NCBI GenBank assembly: GCA_051878315.1
Contig: JBJEJW010000013.1
Location: 1-64,000 of the forward strand
Source: W0P28-013 sp051878315
GTDB taxonomy: Bacteria > Bacteroidota > Bacteroidia > Bacteroidales > Paludibacteraceae
Length of the DNA stretch: 64,000 bases
Direction: 5' to 3'
Part shown: positions 15,765-25,119 of the stretch, in pieces
Layout: each line of letters opens with the position of its first letter
How positions within the stretch are numbered: the first letter of the stretch is position 1
Notes under the pieces: generated by a model
Told to the model about the DNA's origin: nothing
Seen by the model: the letters and a program-made list of their open reading frames with translations, nothing else
The model's database searches: none
Program-made: the position numbers and the translations under genes

Positions 15765-17204
15765 TTATTTGTCATTTTTGACAAACGCCCACAATATGCC
15801 CGAAACGAACAGACACACGGCACAAATGGCAAAGATAATCGACTTATCGGCTGCAGCATTCACCACTTCACCCATTTTGAACGAAGCCACCAACTGCGGC
15901 AACACAACCGATAGATTGAAAATGCCCATATACAAACCCATTTTCGACTGATCGACCTTTTCGCTCATAATGGCAAACGGCAACGACACCAACGAAGCCC
16001 AACCAATGCCCACAATGCATAAAGCAGCAAAGAACACGATGATTTGCGAACCAAACGCCCAAATCAGAGCATAGCCAATCGCCATCAGCAAGATGGAAAC
16101 AGTGTGCGTCAGCGTCATGCCGCGACGTTTGGCAATGACATTCAGCACCAACACAGGCAAAATGGCTCCCACCAAGTCGCGCACAAGAAATGCCCACGAA
16201 TTGACTGATTGCATCGCGCTTTCGTCGAGTCCGGCGATTTTGGTCGAAACATAAAAGAACATGTAAACATTCATCGTTTGTACGCCCCACCAACTGAACG
16301 AATGAGCCAACAGTATTTTCTGAAATTCGTTGTTATTCGACGACTCGCGCAACACGTTAGTCAACACCATCACCATAGCGACAAGTTCAACCACGATGCA
16401 GATAACCTCGACCACCGACAGCGTTACGTTGCCAAACTGAAACAGCGCTGCATCCTGCAAACCAAACAATTTGGCAATAATCACATAGACGCCGTAAATC
16501 AAAAAACCGAGCAGTGGCAGCAGCGCGCTGCAAATATCGCGTACCGACGACTTCGATTTTACTTGCTGCACCGTTTCGGTTTCCAAATGGCGCGGCTCTT
16601 CGATAAAGAAAATCGGCACAATAGTAAAGAGCAACGCCACAGCAACACCAACATAAATCAGCACAATGTTGCCCCAAATGACGGCTATCAAATAAGCCAA
16701 CACACCGCAAGTACCCGATACGGTTTGCATCCATGTGTAGCCTTTCGAGCGTTGATCTTTCGACGTACAATCGGCAATGAGCGAACGTGTAGGATTGAAA
16801 CTGACATTGATAGAAAGGTCGAGCGTAAGCGCCACCACCACGGCAATAATCAGCAACCCTTCGGCACCGGTAGCGCCAAACATGCTTTGAATAATGTGAA
16901 TGTTCGGCAACGCCAACAGCATCAAGCCGGTGAGCAGACCTCCGAAAAATATCCACGGACGGCGACGCCCGCCCATAAACCACAACTTATCGCTGATGAT
17001 GCCCACGATGGGCTGCGCAATGATGCCCGCAATTGGACCGGCCGCCCACACAATACCTATTTGGCTGATATCCAAGCCGTAGCGTGTCGAAAGAATCCAA
17101 CTTAACGCCGAAATCTGCACCGACAAGCCAAAGCCCATGGCTGTAGCCGGCAAACTGAGCAACGCAAAAAACGTATTGCTCATCTTTTTCTGAATGTTTA
17201 ACAT
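15765..17204 (-). CDS. MFS sugar transporter (GPH/SLC45-like)
   Basis: A 479-aa inner-membrane transporter with about 12 hydrophobic segments. Typical features of sugar:cation symporters of this type are visible: a PIVGIISDKLW loop after helix 2 with GGRRRPWIFFG, and a RSLIADCTSKDQRSKGYTWMQ loop. Proteins like this import maltose or other disaccharides in Bacteroidota; substrate here is inferred, though the amylase locus lies 8 kb away. I choose ATG 17204: a canonical promoter (TTTG 17271-17268, N20, TAAATTTG 17247-17240) lies inside the longer frame and excludes the 17270 start. Confidence 0.8.
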   Translation of the reverse strand: MLNIQKKMSNTFFALLSLPATAMGFGLSVQISALSWILSTRYGLDISQIGIVWAAGPIAGIIAQPIVGIISDKLWFMGGRRRPWIFFGGLLTGLMLLALPNIHIIQSMFGATGAEGLLIIAVVVALTLDLSINVSFNPTRSLIADCTSKDQRSKGYTWMQTVSGTCGVLAYLIAVIWGNIVLIYVGVAVALLFTIVPIFFIEEPRHLETETVQQVKSKSSVRDICSALLPLLGFLIYGVYVIIAKLFGLQDAALFQFGNVTLSVVEVICIVVELVAMVMVLTNVLRESSNNNEFQKILLAHSFSWWGVQTMNVYMFFYVSTKIAGLDESAMQSVNSWAFLVRDLVGAILPVLVLNVIAKRRGMTLTHTVSILLMAIGYALIWAFGSQIIVFFAALCIVGIGWASLVSLPFAIMSEKVDQSKMGLYMGIFNLSVVLPQLVASFKMGEVVNAAADKSIIFAICAVCLFVSGILWAFVKNDK

Positions 17205-17239
17205 AACGATATTTAGATTTAAATGAAAAATAAACGTTG

Positions 17240-17271
17240 CAAATTTACGGATTTTCGTCGAAAAAAACAAA
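17240..17271 (-). promoter_or_regulatory. Promoter of the MFS transporter gene
   Basis: Minus-strand TTTG, 20-bp gap, TAAATTTG: the Bacteroidota sigma-A consensus with ideal spacing, about 30 bp upstream of ATG 17204. Confidence 0.7.
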
Positions 17272-17315
17272 TAAAAAAGTTATCAACATTCCTTTTTAGT
17301 TTGCAAAATATCAAC

Positions 17316-17323
17316 TATCTTTG
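17316..17323 (+). promoter_or_regulatory. -7 box of recA
   Basis: TATCTTTG on the plus strand, 36 bp before the recA ATG. TTTG at 17300-17303 is spaced 12 bp, closer than the usual 19-20. No LexA-type box was recognised. Confidence 0.55.
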
Positions 17324-17358
17324 TCAAATCAGTCGAAATAGCAAAAAAACAAAAAAAT

Positions 17359-18369
17359 ATGGCAGTAGAAATCAAACAACCATCGCCCGACAAACTGAAA
17401 GCGTTGCAATTGGCGATGGAAAAAATCGAAAAAGACCACGGGCGCGGCACTATCATGCGTCTTGGCGACGAGAACATCGAAGAAGTAAGCATCATTCCGA
17501 CAGGCTCTGTCGGTTTGAATTTGGCGTTAGGTGTAGGCGGCTATCCGCGCGGACGCATCATCGAAATTTACGGTCCCGAATCGAGTGGTAAGACCACATT
17601 GGCCATTCACGCCATTGCCGAAGTACAAAAAAGCGGCGGCATTGCCGCTATTGTCGATGCCGAACATGCCTTCGACCGTTTTTATGCCGAAAAATTGGGC
17701 GTTGACATAAAAAACTTGTTGATTTCGCAGCCCGACAGCGGCGAACAAGCACTCGAAGTCGTTGACCAATTGGTACGCTCGTCGGCCGTCGATTTAATCG
17801 TCATCGACTCGGTAGCTGCGCTAACACCGAAAGCCGAACTCGAAGGCGACATGGGCGACTCAAAAGTGGGTTTGCAGGCACGTTTGATGTCGCAAGCATT
17901 GCGCAAACTCACGGCCAGCATCAACAAAACAAACACCACCTGCATATTCATCAATCAACTGCGCGAAAAAATCGGAGTGATGTTCGGCAACCCCGAAACC
18001 ACTACCGGCGGCAATGCCCTGAAATTCTATGCATCGGTACGCCTCGACATTCGCCGAATCGGACAAATCAAAGAAGGTGAAGAGATTTTGGGCAATCAAA
18101 CGCGCGTAAAAGTGGTGAAAAACAAAGTAGCGCCTCCGTTCCGCAAAACCGAGTTCGACATTATGTACGGAAGCGGCATTTCACGCACCGGCGAATTGGT
18201 CGATTTAGGTGTCGAAGCCGGCATTATCAAAAAAAGTGGCTCGTGGTATAGTTACAATGACGAGAAGTTGGCGCAAGGCCGCGAAGGTGCAAAAAAAGTG
18301 CTGGCCGATAATGTTGATTTGGCCTCCGAAATCGAAGCACAAATCATGGAAGCACTGAAAGACAAATAA
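17359..18369 (+). CDS. recA: Recombinase RecA
   Basis: A 336-aa protein matching RecA along its length. The Walker A loop is GPESSGKTT at 72-80, Walker B LIVIDSVAAL at about 144-153, with the conserved MSQALRKL, INQLREKIGVMFGNPETTTGG (DNA-binding loop 2 region) and RTGELVDLG segments. RecA forms filaments on single-stranded DNA and drives strand exchange and SOS induction. It is a single-gene unit, divergent from the transporter and closed by a hairpin terminator at 18393-18421. Confidence 0.98.
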   Translation: MAVEIKQPSPDKLKALQLAMEKIEKDHGRGTIMRLGDENIEEVSIIPTGSVGLNLALGVGGYPRGRIIEIYGPESSGKTTLAIHAIAEVQKSGGIAAIVDAEHAFDRFYAEKLGVDIKNLLISQPDSGEQALEVVDQLVRSSAVDLIVIDSVAALTPKAELEGDMGDSKVGLQARLMSQALRKLTASINKTNTTCIFINQLREKIGVMFGNPETTTGGNALKFYASVRLDIRRIGQIKEGEEILGNQTRVKVVKNKVAPPFRKTEFDIMYGSGISRTGELVDLGVEAGIIKKSGSWYSYNDEKLAQGREGAKKVLADNVDLASEIEAQIMEALKDK

Positions 18370-18392
18370 AGTAGTCTATCAACAAAAATAAT

Positions 18393-18421
18393 AAAAAGGC
18401 GGGAAATTTCCCGCCTTTTTT
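18393..18421 (+). terminator. Bidirectional terminator after recA
   Basis: AAAAAGGCGGGAAA / TTTCCCGCCTTTTTT: a 9-bp GC-rich core stem flanked by A and T runs, between recA and the convergent 18438-19442 gene, so it can serve both. Confidence 0.9.
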
Positions 18422-18437
18422 AGTTTCGATATGCAGT

Positions 18438-19442
18438 TTATCGCCGCCGCCCAAACCGTTTGGAACTACGTCGCGAACCATGCTTTGAACCACGCCCAAA
18501 ACTATGACTTGAGCCACGCAGACAATGACACGCACCGCGCCGTTTGTTCGGGATATAATAGCACACACCCACTTCGACACCTACCGAAAGCGCATTTACT
18601 TTGTCACCTATCTGATTGGTATTCAAAAGATTACTATAATCGCTCATAAATCCGTGCATCTGTTCCATACCTTCCATATCATTGCGGAAACCAATGGGAT
18701 TTGATGCGCATCCATCGGGCATAATGTTGGTAATGCCAAAGTCGCCATATAACTTGCACGACAACTCCAAATAGCGTGTCAGCGGGAAGGCCACGCCGGC
18801 TTTGAAAAAAGCCGAAAACATCGGTTTGAAAGTCAATTCGCTCTGCGGTCGAAATGCCTCTGTCGTATAATAACCGTGATTGGGCGTATCGTACAACCAC
18901 AAATGAAATTGGTCGTAATAACCTTGATGCGTGATGCCACCACTCGCTTTAGTGCCACCGCCCAACAAAAAACCGTATTTTGCACCCACTTCGGCACACA
19001 CGCGCATATGCGCCAATGGAAACGAGAGCGTCAATGCCAATGGGATTTCGGCATATACGGCATGATGTTGTTCGCGCCAATGGTCGAGCATTACATAGTG
19101 GTCGTACACGCCACCGCCATTAGCGTTGACAGACGACCACACCAATTCGTCGGGCAGCAGAAGCGTCGTGCCATAACGCGAGAAATCGGCTCCCAAACGC
19201 AATCCCACATTCGGCGTGAAAAAATAAGCGTAACCCAAATGCGCTTTCAACCCATACGAACCGTTATTGCGCAGTTGATCGCCGGTGAGTTGATAATTCA
19301 GCATACTCCAACCGGCACCAAGCGAAAATTCAAATTCGGAACCGGCACCACGTTTATGACGCGATGACGAAAAACGCGGGCGTCCCCACGCCACCATCAG
19401 CGGGACGAGCAATAACAACACCAATAACGCGCGTTTATTCAT
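18438..19442 (-). CDS. Outer-membrane beta-barrel protein with basic tail
   Basis: A 334-aa protein. A signal peptide spans about 1-19. Residues 35-300 show alternating hydrophobic strands of an outer-membrane barrel (SLGAGWSML, LKAHLGYAYFF, VGLRLGADFSRYG and so on). It is paralogous to the barrel part of the OmpA-like protein at 23335-25104 (shared HWREQ..., HQGYY and a Y..EA/EI patch). The last about 35 residues are unusual: Arg/Ser/Gly-rich (SFGRGSKHGSRRSSKRFGRRR) with two Cys. This tail may be a surface feature or a sign of altered 3' end. It is the last gene of the surface-protein locus. Confidence 0.6.
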   Translation of the reverse strand: MNKRALLVLLLLVPLMVAWGRPRFSSSRHKRGAGSEFEFSLGAGWSMLNYQLTGDQLRNNGSYGLKAHLGYAYFFTPNVGLRLGADFSRYGTTLLLPDELVWSSVNANGGGVYDHYVMLDHWREQHHAVYAEIPLALTLSFPLAHMRVCAEVGAKYGFLLGGGTKASGGITHQGYYDQFHLWLYDTPNHGYYTTEAFRPQSELTFKPMFSAFFKAGVAFPLTRYLELSCKLYGDFGITNIMPDGCASNPIGFRNDMEGMEQMHGFMSDYSNLLNTNQIGDKVNALSVGVEVGVCYYIPNKRRGACHCLRGSSHSFGRGSKHGSRRSSKRFGRRR

Positions 19443-19463
19443 CGTTTATTCTGTTTTTTGCGG

Positions 19464-21326
19464 TTAACGTACTACTATTTTTGCTGTTCGGCGAGCACCT
19501 TCGGCCGTGTACAAAGCCACCAAATAAACACCTTTGTCTAACGGCAAGCGCCATTGCGTTTCGGTAGTGGTAAGCGATGCCGCCGCCAACAAACAGCCAT
19601 GTGCAGAGAAGACACGTGCCTCAACATAGGTCATTGGCAACACACTAATTATAAGCCGATTATCCAAATAAAGGACTTCGGCCGGCGACAAATGTGCTGA
19701 TGCAATAGCCGTTTGAATAATTTCAACATAAGCCTGTTCGCACGAACATTCCGTAGTTCCTTCGACAGTTTGCGCGCACACATAATAACTCTTATCGTGC
19801 GTTGCCACACCGCCGGTAGTCTGGAAATAGAGGAATTGTCGCGTTTCGCCGGGCAACGCCACGCTATCACAATACCATTGGTACGACACATAACGGTCGG
19901 ATGCGTTATCGCAAAAGAGCACATCGTCCCATTTGGCATACACCATACCTTCGTAACAAGGCGGGTCACATGGTTTGGTATAGACGGTGTACGAATGCCA
20001 AATGCTGTCGCAGCCACGCGGACTTTTCTCCATATACTCGTATTTTTCGCCCGAATAATCGAACTGATAACCCTTCCAAATAAACGGCAGTTGATTTTCG
20101 CAAACGGTCGTTTCGTCGGTAATAGTTATCACATCAGGACATTCCGGATTACATAATTTCAAATCCAACTTCAAAATATAATGGGCTATAACACAATTAT
20201 TTGCATCTGTCACCACCGTATCCACAATACCGGGAGCTTCGAACTTTACATTTAGGCCTTGGTAAACCCACGTGTACGGCAAATCTGTTTTACAAACCTT
20301 AATCGAATCGTACTTGGCTGCCGCCGGTTCACACGGCGGATTGCAATCTTGAATGGTTACATAAAATATGGTCTGATAAACCACTTTCGTAACCACCGTC
20401 GTCGTTTTTTGGAACATGATGTCGTCCAAGCAGAAGTCATTGCCACCGGAATCTGTATTTCTATCATACACGCCGATCATCACATCGTCGCACGTTATAG
20501 GCGATTTCCAGCGTTCTTCGCGCAATTCCCACGCATTCAACGGCGACGTTTGCCCCAACGTATGTTCCTGTCCCAAATTGTAGGAGGGTGTTTGACCATT
20601 GGGTTGCGTACATACGATTACAAATTGCAAACGCGCCGGCGAGTTATTAGCCCTCTGATTCGGATATGCCGCCCAATAGGAGAAAAGATAGGTCGAATCC
20701 TTTTCCAATTTCAGTTGCGGATTGCCTGCAACTACATTACCATTGTTATCAGTCGTCTGTTTAGTACAAGCCTTCCACGCATAACCGGAATTACCGGCAT
20801 CAAACAAAGCAAAATAACTGCCACCATGCGGTTGAACAGGATAAAAATCTTTCCAAAAATAGGAGGCATCATGTGTAATCGCATATAAGTTGGCCGCTCC
20901 TCCATGATCAGTATAATATTGAGACGGATCCCAACCGGCATATTTGTAATCCGACGAAAAATTGGTGGGCGGATTGTTCTCAAAATCGCCATTGGCCATC
21001 AGGTTGTTTTTTGCTTGCACTTCATCGCGCACCACCTCGCATATATATGTTACCGTTCTTGCCGGCGCATCGCCCACAAGTACGAGTTTGCGATTAGTTT
21101 CTGCCCAAAGCGTATCGTATGAGCCATTCTCATCGACGCGTATCCAGCGATACGTTTCGTTATCGGACACACGTTGGTCGGACGTCAGAATAACATTGCG
21201 ACCAATACACACCGTTGTGTCGTGTTTGGTTACAACCGTGTTGGTGCCGGAAACGTCAGCACTGCACACAGTCGGAACGACCGTGCACAGTGCGAGTAGT
21301 GCAACGAAATGAGCGCGTTTCATCAT
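19464..21326 (-). CDS. Secreted jelly-roll protein with T9SS-like tail
   Basis: A 620-aa secreted protein. A signal peptide covers about 1-22 (ending CSADV). An Ig-like N-terminal part is followed at about 115-320 by a carbohydrate-binding-like jelly roll: LMANGDFENNPP, YFALFDAGNSGYAWK, YLFSYWAAYPN, and NDFCLDDIMFQ, a pattern seen in CBM4/9-type domains. Cys-rich repeats follow (CNPPCEP, CDPPCYEG). The last 75 residues (RLIISVLPMTYVEARVFSAHG...KGVYLVALY...KIVVR) resemble a type A T9SS sorting domain. The jelly roll is shared with the next gene upstream (21331-23307), from which it is 4 bp apart. Confidence 0.65.
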   Translation of the reverse strand: MMKRAHFVALLALCTVVPTVCSADVSGTNTVVTKHDTTVCIGRNVILTSDQRVSDNETYRWIRVDENGSYDTLWAETNRKLVLVGDAPARTVTYICEVVRDEVQAKNNLMANGDFENNPPTNFSSDYKYAGWDPSQYYTDHGGAANLYAITHDASYFWKDFYPVQPHGGSYFALFDAGNSGYAWKACTKQTTDNNGNVVAGNPQLKLEKDSTYLFSYWAAYPNQRANNSPARLQFVIVCTQPNGQTPSYNLGQEHTLGQTSPLNAWELREERWKSPITCDDVMIGVYDRNTDSGGNDFCLDDIMFQKTTTVVTKVVYQTIFYVTIQDCNPPCEPAAAKYDSIKVCKTDLPYTWVYQGLNVKFEAPGIVDTVVTDANNCVIAHYILKLDLKLCNPECPDVITITDETTVCENQLPFIWKGYQFDYSGEKYEYMEKSPRGCDSIWHSYTVYTKPCDPPCYEGMVYAKWDDVLFCDNASDRYVSYQWYCDSVALPGETRQFLYFQTTGGVATHDKSYYVCAQTVEGTTECSCEQAYVEIIQTAIASAHLSPAEVLYLDNRLIISVLPMTYVEARVFSAHGCLLAAASLTTTETQWRLPLDKGVYLVALYTAEGARRTAKIVVR

Positions 21327-21330
21327 GGTG

Positions 21331-23307
21331 TCAATACAAATCTATGCGTTTTTCGACATCTACCGTACCATCGCTATAGGTGGTTACAATCACACGGAAA
21401 TTGGCTGAGATACGATATTCGCGTACAGCGGCCACCGTTTTGGCCTGTGAGGCAGGATATTCGGCTGCTGATGGTGCCGCCTCATCAAACGTAACGTGGC
21501 ACGATTCGATGACAGTACCATCGGGTGTTGTAACCTCTACATAGTAGGTGTTGGTAATATTCGAGGTGTCGGGTATACGATAATATTGCCCCGTTGCTCC
21601 GTCAATGGCATTGCCGTTGAGGTACCACTGATAGGCGACGTAGCCTTTGTCCTTGTTGCTGACAAACAAGAAATCGGTCCATTTGCGATAGATCAGCGTG
21701 TCGCACGGCGGTGTGGGTGGTGTAGGCGGTTCGGAGCAATCTTTCACCGTCAAAATATAGGTGTCGGTAAAAGCTATTACCGAAGTTTCGGTCGAAATAG
21801 TTTGGAACATGATGTCGTCCAAACAAAAGTCGTTACCGACGCCGGCATTGTCGTTCAAGTTTTTCACGCCAATCATCACATTGGTCGATGTTTTTGGTGC
21901 CGTATAGGTTACAAATTGTTGATGCCACTCATTATCGTCGATCGGCAGCGTGTAGGGTTCGCCCAATGGTTGTTCGCCGGTACCATCATTCAGATCAATA
22001 TAGAACTGCAGTATCGCCGGAGAACCCGCTTCGCCGGCCGTATTCGGCATCGCCGCCCAATACGAGAAATAATAGGTTTCGCCTGCCAATACTATCAAAT
22101 TCTCATTATCTTTCGTATGGTCTGTGGAGCATTCGGTTTCGGCTTTCCAAGCATAACCGGATGAGCCTGCATCAAACAGACCAAATTTGTCGCCACCGTG
22201 TGGTTCGATAGGTTCAAATAATCTCCAAAAATCACTCGCATTTTCGGTCAACGTATAAAGATTACTCCCTAAATGGCCCGAACTATTATAATAATCACCA
22301 TCATTGGCAGGATAGTCAACATACTGATAACTTGACGTAAATCCGACATTCGCTTCAAACTCGCCGCCGGCCATCAGGTTGTTCGAAGCCACAATATTGT
22401 TTTTATATGCAGTTACTTTGTAGGTGCATGTGCCGATATTACTAATCGGCACTTCGACCTCGCGCGATGTAGCGCCGTCCACCGTCAAGTCAGTCGATTC
22501 CCACTTGTAGAAATCGGCCTCTATAGACGACGACAGCGTAACGGTTGCACCGTCGGCTTGACACTCTTCAGAAGAAGATGTTTGCGTACAAATGGGCGCC
22601 GGTACGGTCAGCGAAAGCGGTTTGCTCTCTATCAACTGCGTGCAGGCCACATCAGCATAGACCGACACATAGACTGCAACAGCATCGCCTTCGGCGGCAG
22701 GCACATCTTCTATCACATATTGATAGGGCGATTTTGGCGTGCGCACTTTTTTCGATACGCCGGTCGCCGGGCAACTGATAACCATGCCACACGGCGCGCC
22801 GCTGAGCGTAACTGTCAGATTGATATTATATTTAGTGGTGGCGCAGTCGTAGTTGACACTTGCATCAACATCGGCAATGCCCGATACACCCGTGGAAGTC
22901 GGTGCCGCAGCCCAGTGACCGGATGTACCTGATTCATCATCTATAACGTAATATGGTGTCGAACGCGATACCCATTGCACATCCGGTTCAGTACGAATAG
23001 AAGGTTGACCAGTTAAATATTGGGCAGTTTCAGTCATGCTATATCCGAAACGGATATTGCCTTGAGAAGTAGCTTGTGTCGTGGTTGTATAAGTATATAT
23101 GCCATCTTGGCCAACCACAGGCTCCATACGATAAGAACCCGCCAATTGTCCGGTACGGTCGCCACTAAAAAAGATATAGTACGTTTTTTTGCAGCACCAA
23201 TGTTGCGTTACATCCAGATAAATGGTAGTACCGGCAGGAATATCTCCGGCAATGGCCGTAACGACCATGGTCAATGCTATTGTTATAAGACTAAAAATAC
23301 GTTTCAT
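21331..23307 (-). CDS. Secreted jelly-roll protein (paralogue)
   Basis: A 658-aa secreted protein. I use ATG 23307 because MKRIFSLITIALTMVV begins a clear signal peptide; the longer frame adds nine residues. An N-terminal region has CCKKTYYIFFSGD, similar to glycan-binding modules in the neighbouring amylase-linked proteins. At about 320-520 lies the same jelly-roll as in 19464-21326 (GGEFEANVGF, FGLFDAGSSGYAWK, YYFSYWAAMPN, NDFCLDDIMFQ). A WT-like AYQWYLNG domain follows, as in the paralogue (SYQWYCDS). The C-terminus (YRISANFRVIV...KRIDLY) is not a standard T9SS tail. Confidence 0.65.
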   Translation of the reverse strand: MKRIFSLITIALTMVVTAIAGDIPAGTTIYLDVTQHWCCKKTYYIFFSGDRTGQLAGSYRMEPVVGQDGIYTYTTTTQATSQGNIRFGYSMTETAQYLTGQPSIRTEPDVQWVSRSTPYYVIDDESGTSGHWAAAPTSTGVSGIADVDASVNYDCATTKYNINLTVTLSGAPCGMVISCPATGVSKKVRTPKSPYQYVIEDVPAAEGDAVAVYVSVYADVACTQLIESKPLSLTVPAPICTQTSSSEECQADGATVTLSSSIEADFYKWESTDLTVDGATSREVEVPISNIGTCTYKVTAYKNNIVASNNLMAGGEFEANVGFTSSYQYVDYPANDGDYYNSSGHLGSNLYTLTENASDFWRLFEPIEPHGGDKFGLFDAGSSGYAWKAETECSTDHTKDNENLIVLAGETYYFSYWAAMPNTAGEAGSPAILQFYIDLNDGTGEQPLGEPYTLPIDDNEWHQQFVTYTAPKTSTNVMIGVKNLNDNAGVGNDFCLDDIMFQTISTETSVIAFTDTYILTVKDCSEPPTPPTPPCDTLIYRKWTDFLFVSNKDKGYVAYQWYLNGNAIDGATGQYYRIPDTSNITNTYYVEVTTPDGTVIESCHVTFDEAAPSAAEYPASQAKTVAAVREYRISANFRVIVTTYSDGTVDVEKRIDLY

Positions 23308-23334
23308 GGTATCTGTTTTTTTGTGTGTTAACAA

Positions 23335-25104
23335 TTATTCTTCTATCGGTATGATTTCGACACGGCGGTCGAGTGCAATGGAGTGCTCCGTTCCGCTACC
23401 TGCATCGTAAGCTATGTCGGCAGCATGCGCTTCGACACGCAGTTGCTCGGCTTTCACGCCTTTCTGCAACAGCAAATCGGCCACGGCTTGTGCACGTTTT
23501 TCGGACAAGATGCGGTTTTTACGTGCATTACCTTCCTTACTTGCGTGTCCCGAAACAATGATTTTTTGGTCAGGATTTTCCAACAGTACCGCTGCAATTT
23601 GATCGATGATGTCGGCCGGTTCAAGTTTCGGCACAATCGAATTGAGATCGAACCAGATAACCGATTTTTTCATCAGACGCACTATTTCTTTGGCAGCTTC
23701 TTTCTTGGGTTTCAGCACAGTTTCGGTGCGTGCCGTCAGTTTCACGGTTGTGTCGCACACAACTACATGTTCGAACAACGAGCGTGTTTCGGTCTTCTTT
23801 TCGACATGATGCCACGAGATGCCAACTTTGACACCAACACCCCACGGGCGCACGCCCGACACGAAATCCGAAGCCAACTCGCCATTATACATATTCATAA
23901 AGTCGTGCCGGTGATAGTCGTCGGCTGACGGTTGTTTCCAACCGATGGCTTGTTGCGATTCGTTATTGAGGTCGAGGCAGTTCATTTGGAAATAGAGGCC
24001 GGCCATCAAGTCAAGACGTTCGTTCAACGGATACATCACACCCACTTCAGCCGAAGCGGTCAGTGCTACCTGTTTCAGATTCAAGTTGTGGCTTTCTTTC
24101 GAAAAATCGATGCCAATCTCTTCCGTATAAAAATCGCGGTCGGGCTGGTCTACAATCGTCATCTCCCACTGCGGATAGTAGCCTTGATGTTCGAGCGAAC
24201 CGCTCTTCAGCGACCATTTGTTGTACACCGGCACACCCACGCGTACACCTACGCCGGCATACAGACGCAGATTGTCCTTCGTAATCGGATACTGACATTG
24301 CACGCCAATTGGCAATTCGACGATGTGCGTTATCTGCTGTTCGCGCCAATCGTGCGTTACAGCATAGTGCGTATACCGCTCGCCATCGGTATCGCCCTGT
24401 CCTTCCCACACATTGGTGTTGTTGAGTACGCCGTAACTACCGTAGCCCGCAAATCCGACGCCCACGGTTATGCCCCAATTCTCGTTGAAATAGTAGGCAT
24501 ACTGCGCCTGCAACAAACCTTGTAAGTCGCCCAAATTTTTACCGACTTTTTCGCCGGCAGCATCGCGCAACGAGTAACCCATCGAACCATAACCAAGTCC
24601 CAGCAAGGCTTGCACATAGTGGCCTTTGCGCGTAGGCGCCGACTCGACAACGACTACCGAGTCGAGCCGCAACGTTTGCGTGTGGCACGTTACCGAGAAG
24701 GTCGTATCCTGATAGGTATGGACAATTTTTTCGTCGTCTTCTACGGTGGAGGCAGGCTCTACGCCGGGCGACTTATAAACGGTCGGCGGCGTCGGCGGAT
24801 TGGTAATTTTAATGTCGTTTTTCTTGGCTTTGACAACAAATTTTTTGCCGAGCAATTTTTTTATGGCACTTGTAGCACTCACATCTTTGAATTTGATGGT
24901 TACCATCCGTTCAAAGTCGATATTGGCGTCGGTGTAATCGACCGTATAGCCACTGCGACGGCCTATGTCGTCGAGCACTTCGGTCAGTTGTACATTTACA
25001 TACGATTTCGTTATCTTTTTATGTGCCGATGCCTTTGGCGCTGCAAAAGCAGAGCCAAAGGACATCAATACACATAGCAATATGGAAAACAGACGTGTAT
25101 TCAT
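23335..25104 (-). CDS. STN - beta-barrel - OmpA outer-membrane protein
   Basis: A 589-aa protein with three parts. After a signal peptide (1-22) comes an STN-like domain (about 33-100: VNVQLTEVLDDIGRRSGYTV, VTIKFKDVSATSAIKKLL), as found at the start of some TonB receptors and secretins. Residues about 165-430 form a barrel related to 18438-19442. The end is an OmpA/MotB peptidoglycan-binding domain (FDLNSIVPKLEP, VSGHASKEGNARKN..LSEKRAQAV, LDRRVEI). It could anchor the outer membrane to the wall and sense or organise the surface proteins of this locus. The combination of STN with OmpA is unusual. Confidence 0.75.
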   Translation of the reverse strand: MNTRLFSILLCVLMSFGSAFAAPKASAHKKITKSYVNVQLTEVLDDIGRRSGYTVDYTDANIDFERMVTIKFKDVSATSAIKKLLGKKFVVKAKKNDIKITNPPTPPTVYKSPGVEPASTVEDDEKIVHTYQDTTFSVTCHTQTLRLDSVVVVESAPTRKGHYVQALLGLGYGSMGYSLRDAAGEKVGKNLGDLQGLLQAQYAYYFNENWGITVGVGFAGYGSYGVLNNTNVWEGQGDTDGERYTHYAVTHDWREQQITHIVELPIGVQCQYPITKDNLRLYAGVGVRVGVPVYNKWSLKSGSLEHQGYYPQWEMTIVDQPDRDFYTEEIGIDFSKESHNLNLKQVALTASAEVGVMYPLNERLDLMAGLYFQMNCLDLNNESQQAIGWKQPSADDYHRHDFMNMYNGELASDFVSGVRPWGVGVKVGISWHHVEKKTETRSLFEHVVVCDTTVKLTARTETVLKPKKEAAKEIVRLMKKSVIWFDLNSIVPKLEPADIIDQIAAVLLENPDQKIIVSGHASKEGNARKNRILSEKRAQAVADLLLQKGVKAEQLRVEAHAADIAYDAGSGTEHSIALDRRVEIIPIEE

Positions 25105-25119
25105 GGTTTTGCTATTGTT

